11,865 nt of DNA from Oscillospiraceae bacterium (GCA_009777685.1 WRLJ01000029.1:1-11865), one strand, 5' to 3'. Shown: positions 1-6,520, numbered from the stretch's first letter. Made by a program: numbers and translations. The notes: generated by a model not told the origin, from the sequence alone.

Positions 1-17
1 GGGGGTGTTTGCGCGTT

Positions 18-446
18 ATGAAATTGGACATCCGGACCCTGGACGGCGCGGGACAGCTGCGGTTTGACGAAAAATACGATCTGTCGGGGATGGAGTTTTT
101 CGGACACTACCCCATCGCCGAGCCGCTGCGGTTTTCCGGCCGGGCCGCCGGTTGCGCGGGAGGGCTAGTCACGCTGGAGGGGGAGCTGAGTACGCGGCTT
201 CACCTGCTCTGTGACCGTTGCGGCAGAGAGTTTACGCGCGACAAGGCCGTACCCGTCTCCGTTCTGCTGGAACTCACCCTGCAGGACGAGGAGCGCGGCG
301 ACATCGTCGTCTGCCCCGGCGGAATCTGCGATCTGGAGGACATCGCCGTCCCGGAATGGATTCTCGCGATGGACTATCAGAATCTGTGCCGCGAGGACTG
401 CGAAGGACTGCTGCCCCGGGAAGAGTCATCTACAAGCCGCCTGTGA
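18..446 (+). CDS. DUF177 / YceD-family protein with atypical C-terminus
   Basis: This 142-residue protein fits the DUF177 (YceD) family, which is typically encoded directly upstream of rpmF and, in plants and bacteria, is linked to 23S rRNA accumulation; the exact biochemical role is unsettled. Visible features are the C65-x-x-C68 pair (LLCDRCGREF), the acidic middle, the 'LCREDCEGL' segment with C124 and C128, and two extra cysteines (C99, C104). Family members usually continue as GLCPxCG and end in another cysteine cluster; here the protein reads GLLPREE and stops, so the last cysteine pair is missing (see findings). The ATG at 18 is preferred over an in-frame TTG at 9 because the G-rich ribosome-binding stretch at 1-5 is better spaced. 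rpmF follows after 25 bases, so the two are probably co-transcribed. Any promoter lies outside the window. Family assignment is fairly sure; function is inferred from family and neighbour. Confidence 0.8.
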   Translation: MKLDIRTLDGAGQLRFDEKYDLSGMEFFGHYPIAEPLRFSGRAAGCAGGLVTLEGELSTRLHLLCDRCGREFTRDKAVPVSVLLELTLQDEERGDIVVCPGGICDLEDIAVPEWILAMDYQNLCREDCEGLLPREESSTSRL

Positions 447-471
447 GCGGATCGGAAAGGAAGTCATACAC

Positions 472-669
472 ATGGTCGCACCGGTAAGAAAATCCTCCAA
501 ACAGAGAAGGAATCTTCGCCGCAGCAGCGTTTGGAAGCTGGAGGCTCCCGTTTTGTCGCTGTGCCAATGCGGCGAGTACAAGCTCTCGCACCGCGCCTGC
601 AAGGCCTGCGGAACCTACAGGGGCCGCACGGTCATCCTCAAAAAGGACGATACGAAGAAAAAGAAATAG
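472..669 (+). CDS. rpmF: 50S ribosomal protein L32 (bL32)
   Basis: Encodes a 65-residue bL32, a structural protein of the large ribosomal subunit. The N-terminus is the usual basic tail (MVAPVRKSSKQRRNLRR), followed by the SSVWKLEAP linker and the zinc-ribbon region with C31, C33, H40, C43 and C46, then the basic tail KKDDTKKKK. Length is normal for the family (about 55-65). The start is fixed by the conserved N-terminus and by GGAAAGGAAG at 454-463, eight bases upstream. The first cysteine pair is C-x-C rather than the normal C-x-x-C, a one-residue deletion in the metal-binding knuckle; the second pair (C43-K-A-C46) is normal. It lies 25 bases after the DUF177 gene, the classic partner, and is followed by a strong intrinsic terminator, so plsX, which often follows rpmF in other bacteria, is not part of this unit. 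Confidence 0.95.
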   Translation: MVAPVRKSSKQRRNLRRSSVWKLEAPVLSLCQCGEYKLSHRACKACGTYRGRTVILKKDDTKKKK

Positions 670-690
670 TGGAAAACGCGGTAACCGGAA

Positions 691-725
691 GGCGGGGCGG
701 ATTTTTTTCCGCTGTCCGCCTTTTT
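691..725 (+). terminator. Intrinsic terminator after rpmF
   Basis: GGCGGGGCGG (691-700) can pair with CCGCTGTCCGCC (709-720) across an A/T-rich loop and is followed directly by five T residues (721-725). The stem has an internal irregularity, but both GC-rich ends pair. It lies 22 bases after the rpmF stop and closes the DUF177–rpmF unit. Confidence 0.8.
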
Positions 726-735
726 GCGTTGCCGC

Positions 736-767
736 GGGTGACGGGGGACGGACGTGCCCCCGCGCAC
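736..767. repeat. Degenerate copy of the GGGCGAC-type hairpin plus GTG-C(n)-GCGCAC motif
   Basis: Bases 736-751 match the repeat core GGGCGACCGGGGACGG, seen exactly at 1867-1882 and on the minus strand at 10613-10628, at 14 of 16 positions. The right arm is degraded, leaving G5/C5 as the main pairing. It runs into GTG, five C residues and GCGCAC (754-767), a motif that recurs at 10578-10597 with eleven C residues. It sits between the rpmF terminator and the lipoprotein promoter. Confidence 0.5.
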
Positions 768-777
768 CTCATAACGA

Positions 778-807
778 TTGCCAAGAGGGGCGGCGATGCG
801 CTATAAT
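778..807 (+). promoter_or_regulatory. Promoter of the repeat lipoprotein gene
   Basis: A -35 box TTGCCA (778-783) and a perfect -10 box TATAAT (802-807) are separated by 18 bases. The predicted transcript start near 814 leaves a leader of about 26 bases that contains GGAGGA (827-832) ahead of the ATG at 840. This fits a housekeeping sigma factor; no operator is evident. Confidence 0.8.
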
Positions 808-839
808 AGAGCTGATCCATTGAACCGGAGGAATCATCT

Positions 840-1757
840 ATGAAAAAACTGACCGCCGTCATCCTTCTGTGCGCGCTGACGCTCTCACTGACCGCCTGCG
901 GCGGTTCCCGAAACGATCGCGGCAATACCGCGGGCAACATCATCAACCTCGGGTTTGTGGCGATGCAAGGCGACCGGATATATTACCGCGGCAATGACGG
1001 AAGCAAACTCTACACCATGCGCGCCGACGGCTCCGACCGCCGGAAGCTCAACGATGACGAGTCATATTATATCAATGTGGTCGGCGACCGGATTTATTAC
1101 AGCAACAGCAGCGACGGCAACAAGCTCTACACCGTGCGCACCGACGGAAGCGACCGGCGGAGGCTCAACGAGGACAGTTCAGGGTATATCCATGTCGTCG
1201 GCGGCTGGATTTATTACTGCAATAACAGCGACGGCGGGAAGCTCTACACCATGCGCACCGACGGCTCCGACCGGCGGAAGCTCCATGATGACCATTCAGA
1301 TTTTGTCAATGTGACCGGCGACCGGATTTATTATCTCAACTGGAGCGACGGCGGCAAGCTCTACAGCATAGGCATCGACGGCTCTGACCGGCGGAAGCTC
1401 AATGACGATACATCAAGGTATATCCATGTCGCCGGCGACCGGATTTATTACGCCAACGGGAGCGAGGGCGCGACACTCTATACCATGCGCGCCGACGGCT
1501 CCGACCGGCGAAAGCGCAATGATGATTATTCATCGAATATTAACATCACCGGCGACCGGATTTATTACTGCAATGCCAGCGACGGCGGGAAACTCTACAC
1601 CATAGGCATCGACGGCTCCGGCCGGCGGAAGATCAATGATGATCTTTTATATGGTATCCATGTCGCCGGCGACCGGATTTATTACGCCAACTGGAGCGAC
1701 GACGGCAAGCTCTATACTGTATGCACCGACGGCTCTGACCGGCGGGCGGTGGATTGA
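840..1757 (+). CDS. Secreted lipoprotein of seven 39-residue repeats (DUF5050-like, probable beta-propeller)
   Basis: A 305-residue protein with a lipoprotein signal: basic MKK, hydrophobic stretch 4-17 and lipobox LTAC with the lipidated cysteine at C20, so it should be anchored on the outer face of the membrane. From residue 44 to the end it consists of seven repeats of the form GDRIYYxNxSDGGKLYTMRxDGSDRRKLNDDxSxYIHVA. The first is 38 residues, five are 39, and the last is cut short after DGSDRRAVD. The pattern resembles DUF5050 and other TolB/YWTD-like propeller proteins common in Clostridia. The last repeat lacks its final strand segment, while residues 33-43 (NIINLGFVAMQ) before repeat 1 resemble that segment, as expected if the ring is closed by the N-terminus. 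It has its own promoter, GGAGGA ribosome binding site and terminator, so it is monocistronic. The ligand is unknown. Propeller fold and surface location are inference; repeats and lipobox are seen directly. Confidence 0.85.
   Translation: MKKLTAVILLCALTLSLTACGGSRNDRGNTAGNIINLGFVAMQGDRIYYRGNDGSKLYTMRADGSDRRKLNDDESYYINVVGDRIYYSNSSDGNKLYTVRTDGSDRRRLNEDSSGYIHVVGGWIYYCNNSDGGKLYTMRTDGSDRRKLHDDHSDFVNVTGDRIYYLNWSDGGKLYSIGIDGSDRRKLNDDTSRYIHVAGDRIYYANGSEGATLYTMRADGSDRRKRNDDYSSNINITGDRIYYCNASDGGKLYTIGIDGSGRRKINDDLLYGIHVAGDRIYYANWSDDGKLYTVCTDGSDRRAVD
969..1757 (+). repeat. Seven tandem 117-bp coding repeats
   Basis: Repeat units begin at 969, 1083, 1200, 1317, 1434, 1551 and 1668, each at the codons for GDRIYY (GGWIYY in unit 3). 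Spacing is 114 bases for the first and exactly 117 for the rest; the last is truncated by the stop codon. Blocks such as GGCGACCGGATTTATTA and GACGGCTCCGACCGGCGGAAG are nearly unchanged between units, so the similarity is at DNA as well as protein level. This suggests recent duplication or ongoing recombination between units. Confidence 0.9.
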
Positions 1758-1800
1758 GAGGCCGCCGGCAGCAGGGCTGACGCGCGGCGGAAACGCGGGA

Positions 1801-1831
1801 CGCGGGGGACTGCGTCTCCCGCGGGGTTTTT
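1801..1831 (+). terminator. Probable intrinsic terminator after the lipoprotein gene
   Basis: CGCGGGGGA (1801-1809) pairs with TCTCCCGCG (1815-1823) with one mismatch, loop CTGCG. GGG separates the stem from the five-T run at 1827-1831, so the T-tract is slightly displaced. It lies 43 bases after the lipoprotein stop. Confidence 0.6.
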
Positions 1832-1866
1832 CGGATTCCAACGGGATGCCGGAGATGTGTTTTTGC

Positions 1867-1888
1867 GGGCGACCGGGGACGGCCGCCC
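1867..1888. repeat. Intergenic hairpin, copy of the GGGCGACCGGGGACGG repeat
   Basis: GGGCGACCG (1867-1875) faces CGGCCGCCC (1880-1888) across loop GGGA, with one mismatch in nine pairs. The 22-base unit is identical, apart from one base in the right arm, to the minus-strand hairpin at 10607-10628. No T-tract follows, so it is not a plus-strand terminator. It lies between the lipoprotein terminator and the promoter at 1951. The rest of this 277-base spacer shows no gene. Confidence 0.6.
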
Positions 1889-1950
1889 CTGCGAATGTGC
1901 GCGGATTTTCCCGCGTTTGTCCGGCCGTCCGGCCTACGCCCCGGAAATTA

Positions 1951-1979
1951 TGGACTTTCGGGGCGGGCTGTGGTATGAT
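1951..1979 (+). promoter_or_regulatory. Promoter of the DUF512–der–plsY–trmL–cca block
   Basis: A -10 box TATGAT (1974-1979) lies 17 bases after TGGACT (1951-1956), a four-of-six match to TTGACA. The predicted start near 1986 leaves a leader of about 49 bases before the ATG at 2035. No other good promoter is visible until 7950, so this may drive the whole downstream housekeeping block. Confidence 0.65.
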
Positions 1980-2034
1980 ATGTGAGAACTTCACACCGTC
2001 TCACTTCTAACCCCCTCTCCTTGGAGGTGTTCCC

Positions 2035-3357
2035 ATGTGCCTCATTACATCCGTGCAGCCCAACTCGCCCGCCGCCAAGGCGCGCGTCCGGCCCGGCGAA
2101 GCCCTGGAAGCCATCAACGGGCACCCTGTCCGCGATGTGCTGGACTACCGCTTTTATACCTATGAGCCCAAGCTGCGCCTGACTCTGCGGCGGCCCAACG
2201 GCAAGCCGCGCGCCGTCACGCTGCGCCACGCGGAGGGGGAAGACCTGGGCTTGGAGTTTGCCTCCTACCTGATGGACGAACACCGGCGCTGCCAGAACCA
2301 TTGCGTGTTCTGCTTTATCGACCAGATGCCGGAGGGCTGCCGCGAGAGCCTGTACGTCAAGGACGACGACGAGCGGCTGAGCTTCCTGCTGGGCAATTAT
2401 ATCACGCTCACCAACCTCTCCGGGGAGGAGATACAGCGGCTCATTACCATGCGCGTCAGCCCGCTGCACATCTCCGTGCATACGACCAACCCCGCCCTGC
2501 GCGTGAAGATGACGGGCAACCCCCGCGCCGCCCAATGTCTGGAGCTTTTGCGCCGTTTCGCGCAGGCGCGGCTGACGCTGCACGCGCAAATCGTGCTGTG
2601 CCCCGGCTGGAACGACGGCGCGGAGCTGGAACGCACGCTGGGCGACCTGGCCTCGCTGGGCGGTTCCCTCGCCAGCGTCGCCGTCGTCCCGGTCGGCCTG
2701 ACGGCGCGCCGGGAGGAGCTGCCGCCCCCCGCAGAAGGCGTCCCGCTGCGTCCCGTCTCGCTCGACGAGGCGCGCGCGGCCATTGTTCTGGCGTCCCGCT
2801 ACGCGCGCGTGTACTGCGCCGACGAGCTGTACCTGACCGCCCGCCTGCCCCTGCCGGGGCAGGACGCCTATGGCGAGTACCCCCAGTTGGAAAACGGCGT
2901 GGGGATGCTGACCCGGCTGCGCCAGCAGTGGAAGGACGCGGACAAGCCCGCGGATATCCCGCCGCAGACGCTGGTCACCGGCGCCGCCGCCGCGCCGTTT
3001 CTGCGCGAACTGCTGGCGGGCAGGCCGGTGGACGTGACCGCGGTGGAAAACCGCTTTTTCGGCCTCAACGTGACCGTGGCGGGCCTGCTGACCGGACGGG
3101 ACATCGCGCAGACCCTGGCCGGACGGGACTTGGGCGTCCGCGTGCTGATCCCCGCCAGCGCCCTGCGGCACGGCACGGATCTGTTTCTGGACGGCATGAC
3201 CGTCGGGGAGCTGGAAGCGGCCCTGGGTGTCCCGGTGGTTGCCGTGGAAGCGGACGGCGCGGCATTGGCCGAAGCGCTGGGGCAGCCACCCGCGCGGAAC
3301 GCCGAACCGCCGGCAGCGGTTGAGGAGCAAGCTGCGGGATTGCCGATAAACCTGTAG
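2035..3357 (+). CDS. DUF512 protein: PDZ domain plus radical-SAM-like cysteine motif
   Basis: A 440-residue protein of the DUF512 / putative FeS-oxidoreductase family, which is widespread in Firmicutes and cyanobacteria and has no firmly established reaction. Residues 1-65 form a PDZ-like domain (SPAAKARVRPGEALEAINGH, then the D-VLDYRFY element). C86-x3-C90-x2-C93 (CQNHCVFC) matches the [4Fe-4S] cluster motif of radical SAM enzymes. Conserved blocks GNYITLTNL (120-128) and SPLHISVHTTNP (about 150) follow, and the C-terminal DUF512 region contains VENRFFGLNVTVAGLL and LIPASALRHGTDLFLDG. Length is typical. GGAGGT (2023-2028) sits six bases before the ATG. In many Clostridia this gene lies directly before der; here the two are separated by a nucleotidyltransferase and a small membrane protein. 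Family assignment is strong; iron-sulfur binding is known for radical SAM motifs generally and inferred here; the substrate is unknown. Confidence 0.9.
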   Translation: MCLITSVQPNSPAAKARVRPGEALEAINGHPVRDVLDYRFYTYEPKLRLTLRRPNGKPRAVTLRHAEGEDLGLEFASYLMDEHRRCQNHCVFCFIDQMPEGCRESLYVKDDDERLSFLLGNYITLTNLSGEEIQRLITMRVSPLHISVHTTNPALRVKMTGNPRAAQCLELLRRFAQARLTLHAQIVLCPGWNDGAELERTLGDLASLGGSLASVAVVPVGLTARREELPPPAEGVPLRPVSLDEARAAIVLASRYARVYCADELYLTARLPLPGQDAYGEYPQLENGVGMLTRLRQQWKDADKPADIPPQTLVTGAAAAPFLRELLAGRPVDVTAVENRFFGLNVTVAGLLTGRDIAQTLAGRDLGVRVLIPASALRHGTDLFLDGMTVGELEAALGVPVVAVEADGAALAEALGQPPARNAEPPAAVEEQAAGLPINL

Positions 3358-3375
3358 AAAAAGGGCGGTGTTTTT

Positions 3376-3696
3376 ATGCTGGATAAAGAAAAAGCTAGAA
3401 AAATAGCGCGTGACTATTCGGCGGAGGTGATAAAAGCCATCAACCCCGACAAGGTCATTCTTTTCGGTTCGTATGCCGATGGAAGCCCCCGCGGCGAGAG
3501 CGATATTGACATTGCGGTGTTTGTACACGGTTTGGATCATGAAACTTGGTATAACACCCGCATTGTATTGCAGCATTTACGCTGGAACAGATATTTTTTG
3601 GACATTGAGCCGCATTTGTTGGATGAAACGCACGACCCGAGCGGCTTTGCCGAACACGTCATCAAAACAGGCGAGGTGATTTATCCGTCCGCATAA
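3376..3696 (+). CDS. MNT-type nucleotidyltransferase domain protein
   Basis: A 106-residue single-domain protein of the minimal nucleotidyltransferase (MNT, polymerase-beta superfamily) type. The signature is VILFGSYADGSPRGESDID: G31-S32 for nucleotide phosphates and D43/D45 as metal-binding carboxylates, with D76 or E78 in LDIEPHLL as the likely third acid. Relatives include the antitoxin halves of HEPN/MNT pairs, which AMPylate a HEPN RNase, but no HEPN-like gene lies next to it, so that role is not shown. It starts at ATG 3376 after GGCGG (3364-3368), 18 bases after the DUF512 gene stop, and probably uses that promoter. Base composition is clearly more AT-rich than the flanking DUF512 and der genes, suggesting acquisition. 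It could equally be an orphan antitoxin or a small-molecule nucleotidyltransferase; domain assignment is firm, function open. Confidence 0.8.
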   Translation: MLDKEKARKIARDYSAEVIKAINPDKVILFGSYADGSPRGESDIDIAVFVHGLDHETWYNTRIVLQHLRWNRYFLDIEPHLLDETHDPSGFAEHVIKTGEVIYPSA

Positions 3697-3769
3697 GAAT
3701 ATCGGTTAAGACGGCAGAAAGGCATATTGCGGGTTTGTTGCAGAAAATTTATAGTAAGGCGGTGTTCTT

Positions 3770-3967
3770 ATGCGCGAAGGAAAAGAAAAAAAGCCGATCG
3801 TGATTACAGGTGCGAAAGTGGCAAACGCTGTGGGTGCTTTGGCGTTAGTGATAGGGATTATATTTGTGGTAACCAATTTGATTGGAGTTACAGATTTGGA
3901 CTGGCTTAGTGTAGGCTTGATGTTTGTGGCTCCCTGCATGACGGTTATCTCTAACATGGGGAAATAA
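3770..3967 (+). CDS. Small two-helix membrane protein, unknown function
   Basis: A predicted 65-residue protein with no family that I recognise. After a basic head (MREGKEKKP) it has two hydrophobic stretches, roughly 16-38 (AVGALALVIGIIFVVTNLIG) and 44-61 (DWLSVGLMFVAPCMTVIS), joined by a short acidic turn (TDLD). This is a helical hairpin with a probably cytoplasmic basic N-terminus. The start is supported by AAGGCGG (3756-3762), seven bases upstream. The initiation region GGCGGTGTTCTTATG is nearly the same as that of the nucleotidyltransferase gene before it (GGCGGTGTTTTTATG), so both may have come as one cassette. It lies 73 bases after that gene and 67 before der and shares the lower GC. 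Coding status rests on the ribosome binding site, membrane pattern and lack of a better competing frame. Confidence 0.6.
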   Translation: MREGKEKKPIVITGAKVANAVGALALVIGIIFVVTNLIGVTDLDWLSVGLMFVAPCMTVISNMGK

Positions 3968-4034
3968 ACATGCTCCGCGGTCTCTCTAAAATCCGGTTCT
4001 TGGCGTTTGATTTCCCAAGGCAGGAGGTTTTTGC

Positions 4035-5366
4035 ATGAAGCCCATCGTCGCCGTCGTCGGACGCCCCAACGTCGGCAAATCGCATCTGTTCAATAAGCTC
4101 GTGGGCCGCCGCCTGTCCATCGTGGACGACACGCCCGGCGTCACGCGCGACCGGCTGTACGCCGATTGCGAGTGGAACGGGCGCGTCTTTTCACTGGTTG
4201 ACACCGGCGGTATCGAGCCGCGCGCGGGCGACGATATCCTGGTGTTCATGCGCGAGCAGGCCAGCCTCGCCATCGAGAGCGCGGACGCCGTCCTCCTGGT
4301 TTGCGACATCCGCGCGGGCGTGACCGCCGCCGACGCGGACATCGCCGCGATGCTGCGAAAGTCCGGAAAGCCCGTCGTCCTCTGCGTCAACAAGGCCGAT
4401 TCCGTCGGGCGGGAGAACAGCGACATCTATGAGTTTTACAATCTGGGGCTGGGCGACCCCGTCGCCGTATCGGCCCTGCACGGGCACGGGACCGGCGACC
4501 TGCTGGATGCGTGCGCCGCCCTGCTGCCGCCGGACGCCGGCCCGGCGGAGGAGGGGGACGCCGTGCGCGTGGCCATCGCGGGCAAGCCCAACGTGGGCAA
4601 GTCCTCCCTGCTCAACCGCCTGCTGGGCGAGGAGCGCGTGATCGTCAGCGATGTGCCCGGCACAACGCGCGACGCGGTGGACGGCGAGCTGGAAAACGCT
4701 TGCGGCCGCTTTATCTTCACCGACACCGCCGGGATGCGCAAAAAAGCGCGCGTGGAGGGCGGCGTGGAGCATTACAGCGTCCTGCGCGCGATCATGGCTA
4801 TCGAGCGCAGCGACGTGTGTCTGCTGATGCTGGACGCCCGCGACGGCGTGACCGAGCAGGACACCAAAATCGCGGGACTGGCCCACGAGTCCGGCAAGCC
4901 CAGCGTGATTTTAGTCAACAAATGGGATTTGGTCGAGAAGGACCACCGCACGATGGACCAAATGACGGAGGAAGTCCGGCGGGGGTTGGCGTATATGCCC
5001 TACGCGCCGGTCTTGTTCATCTCCGCGCTGACGGGCCAGCGCGTGCCGAAGCTGTTTGAGCGCATCCTGTACGTCAAGGGGCAGAACGAGCGGCGGATCA
5101 CCACGGGCCAGCTCAACGAAATGCTGGCCGACGCGACGGCGCGCGTCCAGCCGCCGACCGACCGGGGCCGCCGCCTGAAGGTGTTTTACATGACCCAGGC
5201 CGGGACAAAGCCGCCGCATTTTGTGGCGTTCTGCAACAACACCGAGTTATTCCACTACTCCTACCGCCGCTATCTGGAAAACCGCATCCGCGAGGTGTTC
5301 GGCCTGGACGGCACGCCCATCAAGATGACGGTGCGGGAGCGGGGCGAGGGGCAAACGGAGGCATAA
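4035..5366 (+). CDS. der: Ribosome biogenesis GTPase Der (EngA)
   Basis: A 443-residue tandem-GTPase that acts in 50S subunit maturation. Domain 1: G1 GRPNVGKS (9-16), G2 region TPGVTRD, G3 DTGG (56-59), G4 NKAD (119-122), SAL near 146. Domain 2: G1 GKPNVGKSS (183-191), G2 region VPGTTRD, G3 DTAG (230-233), G4 NKWD (295-298), ISAL. The C-terminal KH-like domain covers about 350-435 (PHFVAFCNN, YRRYLENRIRE). Length and domain order are as in the family. One oddity: the first P-loop reads GKS-H17 where GKST is nearly universal; the codon is CAT, and the second P-loop is normal. AGGAGG lies about seven bases before the ATG. plsY follows after 15 bases, a frequent neighbour in Firmicutes. The assignment is secure. 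Confidence 0.97.
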   Translation: MKPIVAVVGRPNVGKSHLFNKLVGRRLSIVDDTPGVTRDRLYADCEWNGRVFSLVDTGGIEPRAGDDILVFMREQASLAIESADAVLLVCDIRAGVTAADADIAAMLRKSGKPVVLCVNKADSVGRENSDIYEFYNLGLGDPVAVSALHGHGTGDLLDACAALLPPDAGPAEEGDAVRVAIAGKPNVGKSSLLNRLLGEERVIVSDVPGTTRDAVDGELENACGRFIFTDTAGMRKKARVEGGVEHYSVLRAIMAIERSDVCLLMLDARDGVTEQDTKIAGLAHESGKPSVILVNKWDLVEKDHRTMDQMTEEVRRGLAYMPYAPVLFISALTGQRVPKLFERILYVKGQNERRITTGQLNEMLADATARVQPPTDRGRRLKVFYMTQAGTKPPHFVAFCNNTELFHYSYRRYLENRIREVFGLDGTPIKMTVRERGEGQTEA

Positions 5367-5381
5367 TAGGGAGTGAAGACC

Positions 5382-6071
5382 ATGCAATGGCTGCAAGAGA
5401 CCATTTTCGTGCCGGGCTGGTATTACGATTGGCTCCGGTACGGGCTGATCGCGCTGGGGGCGTACCTGATCGGCGGACTGAACTTCGCCATCATCGTCTC
5501 GCGCCTGCGCGGGACCGATATCCGCACCCAGGGCAGCGGCAACGCCGGGGCCACCAACGCCTTCCGCGTGATGGGGAAGAGGTGGGGCGCGGTCGTGGGC
5601 CTGGGCGACATCGCCAAGGCCGCGGCGGCGGTGCTGTTGGGCGGCCTGGCCGCGGACGCGCTGGGGCTGGACGGCGATACCGGGCGTATGGCCGCGGGGA
5701 TGGCCGCCGTGGCGGGGCACTGCTTCCCGCTCTACTTTGGCTTTCAGGGCGGCAAGGGCGTTTTGACCACGGCCATTGTGATGCTGTTTGTCGACCTGCC
5801 GATGGCGCTGATCGCGCTGGGGATTTTCGCCGTGCTGGTGCTGCTGTTCCGCTACATCTCCCTCGGTTCCATGCTGGCCGCCCTGTCCCTGCCCGTTTCG
5901 GCGTTTTTGCTGCCGGATCGTTCGGCGGGCTTCCGCCTGCTCACGGGGGTCATTGCCCTGGGGCTTGTGCTGATGCACCGCAAGAACATCGCGCGCCTGC
6001 TGCGCGGCCAGGAAAGCAAGGTCGGGAAAAAGAAACCGCCCTCGCCGGAGGCCGGGACGCCGGACCCATGA
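5382..6071 (+). CDS. plsY: Glycerol-3-phosphate acyltransferase PlsY
   Basis: A 229-residue integral membrane acyltransferase that transfers the acyl group of acyl-phosphate to glycerol-3-phosphate, giving lysophosphatidate, the first committed step of phospholipid synthesis in most Firmicutes. Motif 1 is GSGNAGATNAFR (51-62), motif 2 GHCFP…FQGGKG (112-126), and motif 3 RYISLGSM; the tail HRKNIARLLRGQE is also characteristic. Several hydrophobic helices are evident (about 20-40, 70-93, 103-115, 127-165, 170-215). The C-terminus carries a basic/proline extension. ATG 5382 is chosen over GTG 5373 because AGGGA (5368-5372) is correctly spaced for the ATG and abuts the GTG. It follows der by 15 bases, and its stop overlaps the trmL start by four bases (ATGA), so translation is probably coupled. 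Confidence 0.95.
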   Translation: MQWLQETIFVPGWYYDWLRYGLIALGAYLIGGLNFAIIVSRLRGTDIRTQGSGNAGATNAFRVMGKRWGAVVGLGDIAKAAAAVLLGGLAADALGLDGDTGRMAAGMAAVAGHCFPLYFGFQGGKGVLTTAIVMLFVDLPMALIALGIFAVLVLLFRYISLGSMLAALSLPVSAFLLPDRSAGFRLLTGVIALGLVLMHRKNIARLLRGQESKVGKKKPPSPEAGTPDP

Positions 6072-6520
6072 ACCTTGTCCTGTACCGCCCGGAAATCCCC
6101 CAAAACACCGGCAATATCGCCCGCACCTGCGCCTCCACCGGCAGCACCCTGCACCTGATCCGCCCGCTGGGCTTCTCTGTTGACGACGCCAAGCTCAAGC
6201 GCGCGGGCTTGGACTACTGGCACACGCTGGACATCCGGTATCACGACGGCTTTGCCGCCTTTCTGGACGCCGAGCGCCCGGAGACGCTGTACGCGCTCTC
6301 CTCCAAGACGGAGCGGCTCTATACCGAGCCGCGCTACGGGCCGGGGGATTATCTGCTGTTCGGCCGAGAAACCGCCGGACTGCCGGAGGAAATCCGCGCG
6401 GCCTTTCCCTGCTTCCGCGTCCCGATGGTTCCGGGCAACCGCAGCCTGAACCTCGCCAACACCGTCGCGCTGGTCCTGTACGAGGCCCTGCGCCAGCAGG
6501 GCTTTGGGGGGCTGGTGTAA
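6068..6520 (+). CDS. trmL: tRNA (cytidine(34)-2'-O)-methyltransferase TrmL
   Basis: A 150-residue SPOUT-class methyltransferase that 2'-O-methylates the wobble base of certain leucine tRNAs using S-adenosylmethionine. The family pattern is complete: MNLVLYRPEIPQNTGNIART at the start, LHLIRPLGF, KRAGLDYW, the knot-forming LLFGRETAGLP and IPMxxGNRSLNLANTVALVLYEALRQ-type C-terminus (here VPMVPGNRSLNLAN). Length is typical for a stand-alone SPOUT domain working as a dimer. The start lies inside the plsY stop (four-base overlap), which fixes the ATG at 6068. The cca gene, another tRNA-processing gene, follows after 43 bases. It could only be confused with other SpoU-type rRNA methylases, which are longer. 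Confidence 0.94.
   Translation: MNLVLYRPEIPQNTGNIARTCASTGSTLHLIRPLGFSVDDAKLKRAGLDYWHTLDIRYHDGFAAFLDAERPETLYALSSKTERLYTEPRYGPGDYLLFGRETAGLPEEIRAAFPCFRVPMVPGNRSLNLANTVALVLYEALRQQGFGGLV

Noticed and set aside
969..1757. CRISPR-like regular spacing of repeats
   Set aside because: The units are 117 bases long, contiguous and coding with one reading frame; there are no unique spacers, and the protein has a lipobox and repeat domain.
1948..3576. Long open frame on the minus strand opposite the DUF512 gene
   Set aside because: It is a GC-rich mirror of a convincing plus-strand gene, with low-complexity Arg/Gln/Ala-rich translation and no recognisable domain.
3727..3755. Possible promoter TTGCGG/TATAGT before the small membrane protein gene
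   Set aside because: Spacing is 17, but the -35 is poor and the transcript would begin at about 3762, inside the ribosome binding site.
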